DNA of 14,941 bases, taken from an uncultured Alistipes sp. GTDB taxonomy: Bacteria; Bacteroidota; Bacteroidia; Bacteroidales; Rikenellaceae. The stretch spans positions 1 to 14,941 of the forward strand of contig CALGRZ010000063.1 of NCBI GenBank assembly GCA_937880705.1, in the 5' to 3' direction. Positions 7,387 to 13,409 of the stretch are shown in pieces; position 1 is the first letter of the stretch; each line of letters opens with the position of its first letter. The position numbers and the translations under genes are program-made. The notes under the pieces were generated by a model. The model was not told where the DNA came from, searched no databases, and saw nothing but the letters and a program-made list of their open reading frames with translations.

Positions 7387-8226
7387 ATGAAAAGTTCACT
7401 GAAAAATATGGTCTTGGTGCTCTTCGTGATCACCGCCATCTCGGCACTCCTTGTGGGTCTGGTCAACAACCTCACCAAGGAGACCATCGCCCGCACCGAG
7501 GCTGCAAACAAGGATCTGGCCAAGCTCGAGGTGTTGCCCTCGTTTGAGGGTGAGGCCGAGCTGCAGGATACCACAAAGCTCATTGGCGACTTCCGTGTGA
7601 ATGTCACCACGGTCAAGGCGCAGGGCGAGTTGGTGGGCTATGCTGTGGAGGCTCCCAGCATCACCAAGAGTGGCTATGCCGACCGCATCTACCTCATGGT
7701 AGGCTTCGTCGAGGAGGGTGACAAGGCGACCATTAGTGGCGTGAAGGTGCTCTCGCAGAAGGAGACCCCCGGCCTTGGTGCCAATATGACCAAGGAGGGT
7801 AACCCCCTCGAGGCAAGCATCGAGCGTGAGAGCAACCCCGCGAAGATGGTCTTTAAGGTGAAGAAGGATGATGCCTCGGGCTCGTTCGACTCGCTCACCG
7901 GCTCGACAATCTCGTCGCGTGCCTATGTCAACGCCCTCGAGACCGCCTATGCCGGCTACCTCTGGGCTACGGGCAGGCTGAATACCTCGGAGGAGGCTCT
8001 CGAGGCCGCTCCGTCGGGTGCTACCGTAGTGCAGGACGATGCTGTGGCTGTGGAGGGTGATACATCGACAGGTGCTACCGCCACAACTAATACAGCGGAG
8101 GGTGATACATCGACAGGTGCTACCGCCACAACTAATACTGCGGAGGGTGATACATCGACAGGTGCTACCGCCACAACAAATGCAATGGAGTCAGAGGCTC
8201 AGAAAGGAGATGTAAGCAATGAGTAA
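7387..8226 (+). CDS. rnfG: RnfG, FMN-binding subunit, with a repeat-bearing C-terminal extension
   Basis: RnfG is anchored by one N-terminal helix (about residues 8-28) with its FMN domain on the outer face of the cytoplasmic membrane. The FMN-binding motif is DSLTGSTISS, with Thr174 as the expected covalent FMN site. GLGANMTKE and the SG(Y)ADRIYLMVGF region are family features. The core ends near residue 200. The remaining ~75 residues are a low-complexity acidic, Thr/Ala-rich tail holding three 15-residue repeats (EGDTSTGATATTNTA, 8053-8187), which is not part of the usual RnfG. GGAG at 7375-7378 is a good ribosome-binding site. The end overlaps rnfE by 8 bases. Confidence 0.93.
   Translation: MKSSLKNMVLVLFVITAISALLVGLVNNLTKETIARTEAANKDLAKLEVLPSFEGEAELQDTTKLIGDFRVNVTTVKAQGELVGYAVEAPSITKSGYADRIYLMVGFVEEGDKATISGVKVLSQKETPGLGANMTKEGNPLEASIERESNPAKMVFKVKKDDASGSFDSLTGSTISSRAYVNALETAYAGYLWATGRLNTSEEALEAAPSGATVVQDDAVAVEGDTSTGATATTNTAEGDTSTGATATTNTAEGDTSTGATATTNAMESEAQKGDVSNE
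8053..8187 (+). repeat. Three tandem 45-bp repeats inside rnfG
   Basis: Copies lie at 8053-8097, 8098-8142 and 8143-8187. Each codes for EGDTSTGATATTNTA, except that the third ends in NAM instead of NTA. Copies 1 and 2 differ at a single base (aca/act in the last Thr codon region) and copy 3 is identical over its first ~36 bases. Near-identity at the DNA level, including silent positions, indicates recent duplication. The unit length is a multiple of three, so changes in copy number keep the frame. Confidence 0.95.
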
Positions 8227-8803
8227 ACTGCAACTTATAACCAAGGGCATACTCAAGGAGAACCCCACCTTTGTGCTTATCCTGGGTATGTGTCCCACGC
8301 TGGGTGTCACCTCATCGGCCATAAATGGTATGGGTATGGGTGTGGCGACCATGGCCGTGCTTATAATGTCGAATATAGCAATCTCGCTCATCAAGGGCTT
8401 CATACCCGATAAGGTGCGTATCCCCGCCTTTATCGTGGTCATCGCCTCGTTTGTGACCATCATCGAGATGCTTATGAAGGCCTATGTTCCGGCTCTGTAT
8501 GCCTCGCTGGGTGTCTTCATCCCGCTTATCGTGGTTAACTGCGTCATCCTGGGTCGTGCCGAGGCCTTCGCCTCGAAGAACAACGCCCTGGATTCGGCTC
8601 TCGATGGTCTGGGTATAGGTCTTGGCTTCACGCTCTCGCTCACGGTCATCGGCATCGTGCGTGAGATCCTCGGCTCGGGCTCAATCTTTGGCTTTAACTT
8701 CGCCGGCGATGTCATGCCCCTGATCTTCATCCTTGCCCCAGGTGGCTTCATCGTGCTGGGCTACCTTATGGTATTGTTTAACAAAATCACTAAACGCTCA
8801 TGA
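8219..8803 (+). CDS. rnfE: RnfE, integral membrane subunit
   Basis: RnfE and RnfA form the membrane core of Rnf, related to NqrD and NqrE. The 194 residues comprise about six helices. GMCPTLGVTSSAING near the N-terminus and VVNCVILGRAEAFAS in the middle carry the cysteines that, in known Rnf/Nqr structures, bind an iron centre in the membrane together with those of RnfA. The end is short and basic (FNKITKRS). Its ATG lies inside the last codons of rnfG, with a strong ribosome-binding site (AAAGGAG, 8203-8209). Its stop overlaps the rnfA start (ATGA, 8800-8803). Confidence 0.95.
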   Translation: MSKLQLITKGILKENPTFVLILGMCPTLGVTSSAINGMGMGVATMAVLIMSNIAISLIKGFIPDKVRIPAFIVVIASFVTIIEMLMKAYVPALYASLGVFIPLIVVNCVILGRAEAFASKNNALDSALDGLGIGLGFTLSLTVIGIVREILGSGSIFGFNFAGDVMPLIFILAPGGFIVLGYLMVLFNKITKRS

Positions 8804-9459
8804 TTATGGAGAGCTTGAACAATATATCGCGTGAGATCCTCGATGCCTTCGCTACGGGTGAGGTCTCTACAACGTCTATTACACTGTTTGCCATCGTCAT
8901 CGGTGCCATCCTGGTCAACAACGTGGTGCTGTCGCAGTTCCTCGGCATCTGCCCCTTCCTCGGCGTGTCGTCGAAGGTGAACACCTCGCTCGGTATGGGT
9001 ATGGCCGTTACCTTCGTTATGGCATTCTCTTCGGTTGTCGCATGGTGCTTGCAGCAGTTTATCCTTGTCCCCTTCGGCATCGAGTATATGCAGACCATCG
9101 TCTTCATCCTGGTCATCGCGGCCCTTGTGCAGATGGTTGAGATTGTGCTTAAGAAGGTGTCGCCCACGCTCTATCAGGCGTTGGGTATCTTCCTGCCGCT
9201 TATCACCACCAACTGTGCCGTGCTGGGTGTAGCCATACTTATGGTGCAGAAGGAGTTCTCGCTCATCACGGGTGTTATCTACTCGGTCTCTACGGCTCTG
9301 GGCTTCGCCCTCGCGCTGGTGCTCTTTGCCGGTATTCGCGAGCGTCTCGATGTCGAGGATGTGCCCCAGGCACTGCGTGGTGTGCCCATCGCACTCATCG
9401 CCGCCGGCCTCTTGGCAATGGCATTTATGGGCTTTGCCAATGTGGTGCCCCTGCCCTAA
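8800..9459 (+). CDS. rnfA: RnfA, integral membrane subunit
   Basis: RnfA pairs with RnfE in the membrane core. NNVVLSQFLGICPFLGVSSK and TTNCAVLGVAILM are the two conserved half-sites with the iron-binding cysteines. Six hydrophobic helices are visible. At 219 residues it is longer than the usual ~190: about 25 extra residues (ESLNNISREILDAFATGEVS) precede the first helix. The start at 8800 gives the ATGA overlap with rnfE; a second in-frame ATG at 8806 is an alternative. It is the last gene of the operon. No convincing Rho-independent terminator was found in the following 75 bases. Confidence 0.95.
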   Translation: MIMESLNNISREILDAFATGEVSTTSITLFAIVIGAILVNNVVLSQFLGICPFLGVSSKVNTSLGMGMAVTFVMAFSSVVAWCLQQFILVPFGIEYMQTIVFILVIAALVQMVEIVLKKVSPTLYQALGIFLPLITTNCAVLGVAILMVQKEFSLITGVIYSVSTALGFALALVLFAGIRERLDVEDVPQALRGVPIALIAAGLLAMAFMGFANVVPLP

Positions 9460-9512
9460 TGTGAGGTGGTCGGAGCACAAGGTGACACTATTTGGCTGAT
9501 TTTCATAAATTA

Positions 9513-9544
9513 TTTGCACAGTTAAAAATAAATTCCTACCTTTG
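9513..9544 (+). promoter_or_regulatory. Bacteroidetes-type promoter of rplS
   Basis: TTTG at 9513-9516 and TACCTTTG at 9537-9544 are exact matches to the -33 and -7 elements, with a 20-bp spacer. The predicted transcription start is near 9549-9551, about 120 bases before the rplS ATG. rplS therefore has its own promoter and a long leader, separate from the rnf operon. Confidence 0.75.
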
Positions 9545-9546
9545 CA

Positions 9547-9669
9547 GCCCGTATCAACCTCTTATACTGGGCGTAGGCCTCAATATGGATTATCGGCGAG
9601 GGTGCCGTTATGATGGGCAGACGCAGCGATAATGTTGAACGATTAACTTTTTTAATTTTGTTGCAACAA
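9547..9669 (+). promoter_or_regulatory. Structured 5' leader of rplS (candidate regulatory RNA)
   Basis: Two hairpins fill the leader. The first pairs GCCCGTAT (9547-9554) with ATAC-t-GGGC (9564-9572), with one bulged base. The second is compound: ATTATCG (9589-9595) pairs with CGATAAT (9627-9633), inside it GCG (9596-9598) with CGC (9622-9624), and TGCC (9603-9606) with GGCA (9616-9619) around a 9-base loop. CAAT (9581-9584) with GTTG (9634-9637) may extend the base. A 12-base palindrome (TTGTTGCAACAA, 9658-9669) touches the start codon. Ribosomal-protein leaders commonly bind the protein product and repress it; that role here is inference. Confidence 0.5.
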
Positions 9670-10046
9670 TGAACAAAGATGCATTGATCAGACTCGTTAA
9701 CGAGCAGATGTGGGAGAAGGGCGAGAAGGATGTGCCCCAGTTTGGCGCAGGTGATACCATCACCGTAACCTATCGCATCGTCGAGGGTAGCAAGGAGCGT
9801 TTGCAGAGCTTCCGTGGTGTTGTTATCCAGATTAAGGGTACCGGCCGTACCAAGATGTTCACCATCCGTAAGGTATCTAACGGCGTAGGTGTAGAGCGTA
9901 TCTTCCCCCTCTATTCACCCCACATCGACAAGATCGAGGTAAACAAGTATGGTGTTGTACGCCGTGCGCGTATCTACTACCTGCGTGATCTTACCGGTAA
10001 GAAGGCTCGTATCAAGGAGCGTCGCGTAGTGAAGAAGGAGGAGTAA
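9669..10046 (+). CDS. rplS: 50S ribosomal protein L19
   Basis: L19 sits at the interface of the ribosomal subunits. The 125 residues match the family from end to end: an N-terminal helix ([15 protein letters not shown]), [64 protein letters not shown] in slightly variant form, and the C-terminal [22 protein letters not shown]. The length is slightly above the usual ~115 because of a basic tail (RRVVKKEE). It stands alone: a strong promoter and folded leader precede it and a strong terminator follows. Confidence 0.97.
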   Translation: MNKDALIRLVNEQMWEKGEKDVPQFGAGDTITVTYRIVEGSKERLQSFRGVVIQIKGTGRTKMFTIRKVSNGVGVERIFPLYSPHIDKIEVNKYGVVRRARIYYLRDLTGKKARIKERRVVKKEE

Positions 10047-10075
10047 TCCCCTCTCTCTTAAGATTAAAAAGAAGA

Positions 10076-10099
10076 GGATAGCCCTTTCGGGGGGTGTCC
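10076..10099 (+). terminator. Hairpin between rplS and its main terminator
   Basis: GGATA (10076-10080) pairs with TGTCC (10095-10099) using one G-T pair, and CCC (10082-10084) pairs with GGG inside, around a TTTC loop with one G-G mismatch. No U-run follows, so it is unlikely to terminate by itself. It may protect the mRNA 3' end or assist the next hairpin. Confidence 0.4.
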
Positions 10100-10102
10100 T
10101 AT

Positions 10103-10140
10103 ATCGGCGGTGAAAATCAATTCACCGCCGATTTTGTTTA
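10103..10140 (+). terminator. Rho-independent terminator of rplS
   Basis: ATCGGCGGTGAA (10103-10114) pairs perfectly with TTCACCGCCGAT (10121-10132) over 12 bp with a 6-base loop, followed by TTTGTTT. It is a textbook terminator. The stem also has A-rich sequence on the other side, so it could weakly terminate minus-strand transcription. Confidence 0.9.
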
Positions 10141-10147
10141 CAATCTG

Positions 10148-10471
10148 TTAGGCTGTCGGATCGTGAGACGACCTTTCGCACGAAGGCCATCCGAGAGCCA
10201 CGCTTGCTCTTAGTGTGTACTCTTTTATGTCGCCTAAATCAGGTGCAGGTAGGCGGGTCACTACAATTTCGCCTTTCGTTAGTTTGCCGAAGGCGTTTTC
10301 TTCTATTATGCAGGCGCAATCTCCTCGAGGAGTGTTGTTAGTTTCGGATATTATTTTTAATTTTGTAGTGCTATTGTTGAGATAGCAGACATATCGAAAG
10401 TGTTTTTCGCTTTTATCCTTAACGAGAAATCTGACAGTTTCAAACAAGACGAGGATAACGATGACACTCAT
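10148..10471 (-). CDS. Doubtful small membrane-anchored ORF of unknown function
   Basis: An ATG at 10471-10469 opens 107 codons on the minus strand; a GTG at 10498 would add nine. The product begins with a hydrophobic stretch (MSVIVILVLFETVRFLV), then KDKSEKHFRYVCYLNN, a middle part with charged and polar residues (IIEENAFGKLTKGEIVVTRLPAPDLGDIKEYTL), and an odd tail (SCERSSHDPTA). No known family is recognised. In its favour are the length, the membrane-anchor pattern and its fill of an otherwise empty 520-base spacer between rplS and the LRR gene. Against it are AT-rich codons unlike its neighbours, no clear promoter or ribosome-binding site, and an un-protein-like C-terminus. It could be a decayed gene. 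Confidence 0.35.
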   Translation of the reverse strand: MSVIVILVLFETVRFLVKDKSEKHFRYVCYLNNSTTKLKIISETNNTPRGDCACIIEENAFGKLTKGEIVVTRLPAPDLGDIKEYTLRASVALGWPSCERSSHDPTA

Positions 10472-10491
10472 TTCTTGTATAGCTATGCGGC

Positions 10492-10510
10492 TATGCACGC
10501 TCTGTGCATA
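10492..10510. repeat. Perfect 7-bp inverted repeat
   Basis: TATGCAC (10492-10498) and GTGCATA (10504-10510) flank GCTCT. The dyad lies in the non-coding spacer, about 20-40 bases upstream of the minus-strand ATG at 10471. It could be an operator or a small hairpin. A nearby TATAGCTATGCGGCTATG stretch gives further overlapping dyads. Confidence 0.4.
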
Positions 10511-10661
10511 TACCTCATACTATCCAAGTGTGGGGTATTGTATCGTTTATTCGTCTTAGGTTTTGTCAGAACCTCTCGTTAGATAAACGAAAGTCAGCTC
10601 CACACTTTCTTTTATATAACCCGCCGCCATAGGAGTTGAGACGGTAGCATATTTTATTAAA

Positions 10662-12068
10662 ATGAAAAGAGTATCATTACTTTTAACAATAGTTGCTATG
10701 ATAGCTGCTGTTGCTTGTGAGCCACAAAAAGAGGATGGTGGCAAGACTCCTAACCATGAACAGCCCGGTGGTGGCACTCAAGATAGTGAGGAGATCATCG
10801 AATTTGAGGATCCGTATGCCAAATCCATCTGTATTGTATTTTGGGATAAGAATGGAGACCAGGAGTTGTCTTACAAGGAGGCTGAGTCTGTTACAGAGCT
10901 AAACGATGAGTTCCGCGAAACCAATATTCGAAAATTTACAGAGTTGAAATACTTTACCAATCTTATAAAAATCAATAATAATGCATTCCGCGAATGTAAC
11001 TTACTGACAAGTGTCACGATTCCCGATAGCGTAACTTCGATTGGGGATAATGCATTCTCTGATTGCACCTCGCTGACAAGTATAACGATTCCCGATAGTG
11101 TAATAACGATTGGAAATTATGCATTCTCTTATTGCGACTCGCTGACAAGTGTCACGATTCCCGATAGTGTAACCACGATTGGATATTGTGCATTCTCTGG
11201 TTGCGACTCGCTGACAAGTGTAACTATCGGCAATAGTGTAACCACGATTGGATATTGTGCATTCTCTGGTTGCGACTCGCTGACGAGTGTCACGATTCCC
11301 GATAGTGTAATAACGATTGGAAATGGGGCATTCGAAGATTGCACCTCGCTGACAAGTATAACGATTCCCGATAGTGTAACAACAATTGGAGATGGTATAT
11401 TCTCTGATTGCACCTCGCTGACAAGTGTAACTATAGGCAATAGTGTAACAACAATTGGATATCATGCATTCTTATATTGCACCTCGCTGACAAGTGTCAC
11501 GATTCCCGATAGTGTAATAACGATTGGATCTCGTGCATTCTCTGATTGCACTTCGCTGACAAGTGTAACTATCGGCAATAGTGTAACATCAATTGAAGAT
11601 GGTGCATTCTTACTTTGCGACTCGCTGACAAGTGTAACGATTCCCGATAGTGTAACAACGATTGGAGATAGTGCATTCTATGGTTGCGACTCGCTGACAA
11701 GTGTAACTATCGGCAATAGTGTAACATCAATTGGATATGAGGCATTCTATAGTTGCACCTCGCTGACAAGTGTCACGATTCCCGATAGTGTAATAACGAT
11801 TGTAGAGCGTGCATTCTTAAATTGCAACTCGCTGACAAGTGTAACTATAGGCAATAGTGTAACAACGATTGGAAGCAATGCGTTCGGCAGATGTCTTCTG
11901 AAAGAGGTATATTGCAAGCCAACAACTCCTCCAAGTATGGATGATGATTCTTTCTGTATATATGAAGAACCCTTTAATATTTATGTACCTCGTGATTCGG
12001 TAAGTGCGTATATGGCAGACCCGGAATGGAGCATATATGAATCGTATATTATAGGCTACGACTTTTAA
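10662..12068 (+). CDS. BspA-like leucine-rich-repeat lipoprotein
   Basis: This 468-residue protein has a lipoprotein signal peptide (MKRVSLLLTIVAMIAAVAC, lipid on Cys19). The next residues, CEPQKED, resemble the Bacteroidetes export signal for surface lipoproteins. A Pro/Gly linker follows. An EF-hand-like segment, DKNGDQELSYKE (62-73), and a lead-in (FTELKYFTNLIKINNNAF) are typical of Bacteroidales relatives. Thirteen 23-residue repeats (LTSVTIPDSVTTIGxxAFxxC pattern, LRR_5/BspA type) run from residue 115 to 413. A closing segment with a short capping region (VYCKPTTPPSMDDD, NIYVPRDSVSAYMADPEW) ends the protein. Relatives bind host matrix proteins or other bacteria, but the ligand here is unknown. 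It is a single gene with its own terminator. Its AT-rich codons differ from the GC-rich rnf genes, as in many accessory surface genes. Confidence 0.93.
   Translation: MKRVSLLLTIVAMIAAVACEPQKEDGGKTPNHEQPGGGTQDSEEIIEFEDPYAKSICIVFWDKNGDQELSYKEAESVTELNDEFRETNIRKFTELKYFTNLIKINNNAFRECNLLTSVTIPDSVTSIGDNAFSDCTSLTSITIPDSVITIGNYAFSYCDSLTSVTIPDSVTTIGYCAFSGCDSLTSVTIGNSVTTIGYCAFSGCDSLTSVTIPDSVITIGNGAFEDCTSLTSITIPDSVTTIGDGIFSDCTSLTSVTIGNSVTTIGYHAFLYCTSLTSVTIPDSVITIGSRAFSDCTSLTSVTIGNSVTSIEDGAFLLCDSLTSVTIPDSVTTIGDSAFYGCDSLTSVTIGNSVTSIGYEAFYSCTSLTSVTIPDSVITIVERAFLNCNSLTSVTIGNSVTTIGSNAFGRCLLKEVYCKPTTPPSMDDDSFCIYEEPFNIYVPRDSVSAYMADPEWSIYESYIIGYDF
11004..11900 (+). repeat. Thirteen tandem 69-bp repeats in the LRR gene
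   Basis: The array holds exactly 13 units of 69 bp with no frame slip. Units come in two forms, TIPDSV and TIGNSV, in the order P,P,P,G,P,P,G,P,G,P,G,P,G (P for IPDSV, G for IGNSV). The framework (ctgacaagtgt..gat.. and attgga) is nearly invariant at the DNA level, while the two residues before AF and the two after it vary in almost every unit (DN/SD, NY/SY, YC/SG, SR/SD, ER/LN and so on). This suggests duplication of pairs of units plus diversification or selection at exposed positions. Confidence 0.95.
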
Positions 12069-12079
12069 CGATAAAGCCA

Positions 12080-12120
12080 AAAATAGGACTATCCCGCGGG
12101 GTAGTCCTATTTTCGTTTGC
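12080..12120 (+). terminator. Rho-independent terminator of the LRR gene
   Basis: AAAATAGGACTA (12080-12091) pairs with TAGTCCTATTTT (12102-12113), and TCC/GGG inside extend the stem, with a CGCG-like loop. The stem ends in a T-run and the downstream bases are TTTCGTTT. It starts 11 bases after the LRR stop codon. The symmetric A-run/T-run also suits it to end transcription of the convergent DUF3298-like gene. Confidence 0.85.
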
Positions 12121-12128
12121 CGTTTGCA

Positions 12129-12166
12129 GCCAGCCGGTTTGCCGTTGTTTGCCAGCCGGTTTGCCG
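12129..12166. repeat. Two direct copies of a 16-bp sequence, period 22
   Basis: GCCAGCCGGTTTGCCG occurs at 12129-12144 and 12151-12166, with TTGTTT and ATGTTG after the copies. A partial third piece (GTTTGCCGTTTGCAGCC) lies just before. The repeats sit between two convergent genes, after the terminator. No function is assigned. Confidence 0.8.
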
Positions 12167-12200
12167 ATGTTGTACGTCGTCGCCTGCCACCGTACGGTGC

Positions 12201-12956
12201 CTACTCGCACCATAGCAGGGGTACGCCTATGCTTTGTAGCTCCTCGTCGGTGAACTCCACCGAGAGGTGCCCCTCGGAGTAGGGTGCCACCTCGTAGGGC
12301 TGGTAGATAATCGTGATGCCCGTGTCGTTGATGAGCACCGACTCGGGGATGTGGATGTTATCCTTGCTCACGTCTATTAGCACGTCGCCATACTGCGCGT
12401 TGAGCTTCTCGAAGATCTTGGCACGCATGGCCGAGCCCCACTGGCCATCGACCAGATAGCCGAAGTCGTAGGCCTGACCCGTGGCGATGTCGTAGCAGTC
12501 GTAGATGATGCCCTCGATGCCGTGAACACCACCCATGTAGTTGTAGTAGGCCGTCTCCACGCAGAGTACACGCTCGTTACGCACCAGCATGACGGCCTGA
12601 TCTATCTGGCTGATGTAGTTCGCCGAGCCATCGATAAGGGATATCTCCTCCTTCATCTCCTCGACTATGGCTCTTGCCGCAGCATCGGCATCGAGCAGCT
12701 CGGGCTGGTCGTAGACCACATCGGAGAAGGTGCGTCGGAAGTTGGTGGCGTCGATAAGTGCCAGGGCCTCGCCCTTGTCGGTGTTGGTGATGCGCTGATA
12801 GTTGATCTTAACCTCGTAGCTCTGGCCCACCTCCTCGAAGCAGAACTCCTCGAAGCGGGGTAGGGGGTTACCTTGGTCGTTTCGCTTTGTTGTGTTGCAG
12901 CCAACGGCCAGCAGTGCCGCGAGCGCGATTATAGATAAAGTATTGATATATCTCAT
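12201..12956 (-). CDS. RsiV/DUF3298-like lipoprotein
   Basis: This 251-residue protein begins with a lipoprotein signal peptide (MRYINTLSIIALAALLAVGC, Cys20), so it is probably anchored in an outer or cytoplasmic membrane leaflet. The middle part carries an AYYNYMGGVHG motif (about residue 140), the hallmark of DUF4163/DUF3298 proteins ('YxGGAHG'). YDIATGQAYDFGYL follows, and the C-terminal part (IIYQPYEVAPYSEGHLSVEF) matches the DUF3298 end. In Bacillus RsiV this domain pair binds lysozyme, but here there is no anti-sigma N-terminus and no sigma factor next door, so sensing is not supported; it is a lipoprotein of unknown role. A weak -7 like element (TAACTTTA, minus strand 12984-12977) lies upstream. 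The tRNA promoter points the other way. Confidence 0.85.
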   Translation of the reverse strand: MRYINTLSIIALAALLAVGCNTTKRNDQGNPLPRFEEFCFEEVGQSYEVKINYQRITNTDKGEALALIDATNFRRTFSDVVYDQPELLDADAAARAIVEEMKEEISLIDGSANYISQIDQAVMLVRNERVLCVETAYYNYMGGVHGIEGIIYDCYDIATGQAYDFGYLVDGQWGSAMRAKIFEKLNAQYGDVLIDVSKDNIHIPESVLINDTGITIIYQPYEVAPYSEGHLSVEFTDEELQSIGVPLLWCE

Positions 12957-13034
12957 AATTTTAGCTATTTGTTGCGTAAAGTTAGCAATATTTATAGAAA
13001 AATAAAAATTTTTTGCATTTTTTTTGCGAAAAGT

Positions 13035-13065
13035 TTTGGAGAATAAAAAAAAGGGTGTATATTTG
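13035..13065 (+). promoter_or_regulatory. Promoter of tRNA-Glu
   Basis: TTTG (13035-13038) and TATATTTG (13058-13065) match the Bacteroidetes -33 and -7 elements exactly, with a 19-bp spacer. The implied start is about 20 bases before the tRNA. The surrounding sequence is strongly AT-rich. Confidence 0.8.
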
Positions 13066-13090
13066 CATCGTCAAAAGGGACAAACAACAT

Positions 13091-13162
13091 GGTGGATTCA
13101 TCTAAGGGCTAGGATACGTGCCTCTCACGCACGACATAGGGGTTCGAATCCCCTATCCACTA
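13091..13162 (+). tRNA. tRNA-Glu, anticodon CTC
   Basis: All arms fold. The acceptor stem is GGTGGAT with ATCCACT (first pair G-U). The D-arm has loop AAGGGCTA. The anticodon stem CGTGC/GCACG encloses the loop CTCTCAC, with anticodon CTC at its centre. The T-arm is AGGGG-TTCGAAT-CCCCT. Discriminator A is at 13162. CCA is not encoded (CAA follows), so it must be added after transcription. CTC reads GAG glutamate codons, which are abundant in the neighbouring genes. The gene is monocistronic, with its own promoter and terminator. Confidence 0.95.
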
Positions 13163-13182
13163 CAAACCGGAAACGGTATGAC

Positions 13183-13219
13183 AAGGCATCGATTTAGGTC
13201 GATGCCTTTTGTTTTGTGT
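13183..13219 (+). terminator. Terminator of tRNA-Glu
   Basis: GGCATCGA (13185-13192) pairs with TCGATGCC (13199-13206) around a TTTAGG loop. An AA/TT extension and TTTTGTTTTG follow. It begins about 20 bases after the tRNA end, as expected for a trailer later removed by RNases. Confidence 0.9.
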
Positions 13220-13280
13220 GGTGTCGAAAGGTGCGAGGGGGCCAGACGAGGTAGAGCGGAGTAGGACAGGTGGGAAGTGG

Positions 13281-13359
13281 TAGGAAGAGGTAGGGCTAAA
13301 TAGGAAGAGATAGGAAGAAATAGGATGAGTAGGAAGAGATAGGAAGAGATGGGATATTT
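13281..13359. repeat. Purine-rich decamer array (TAGGAAGAGA type)
   Basis: About eight units near 10 bp in length follow each other: TAGGAAGAGG, TAGGGCTAAA, TAGGAAGAGA, TAGGAAGAAA, TAGGATGAG (9), then TAGGAAGAGA twice, TGGGATATTT. Looser copies (GTAGGACAGG, TGGGAAGTGG, GAGGTAGAGC) extend back to about 13240. Almost all purines are on the plus strand. The region lies between the tRNA terminator and the rimP promoter and has no gene. Confidence 0.85.
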
Positions 13360-13409
13360 AGGGATAGCATGTTGCTACCGGGTAAATGTCGGCCGCGCTA
13401 ATGCCCATC

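Noticed and set aside
8761..9519. Minus-strand open frame of 252 codons opposite rnfA
   Set aside because: Very rich in His, Asp, Glu and Gly with no domain; mirror of conserved membrane-helix codons in rnfA.
9635..9660. TAATTTTG at 9653-9660 as a second rplS promoter
   Set aside because: It fits the -7 pattern, but the -33 position is poor and the start codon would be only about 5 bases from the transcription start; the upstream exact match at 9513-9544 is better.
11001..11465. Minus-strand repetitive frame inside the LRR gene
   Set aside because: It stays open only because the 69-bp units are a multiple of three; it mirrors the repeats (TCQR, YTI motifs) and has no independent support.
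11004..11900. Regular repeats considered as a CRISPR array
   Set aside because: The 69-bp units are contiguous, protein-coding and have no unique spacers; no cas gene is nearby.
12201..12956. DUF3298-like protein as an anti-sigma factor (RsiV)
   Set aside because: It is a lipoprotein without the anti-sigma domain, and no sigma-factor gene is adjacent.
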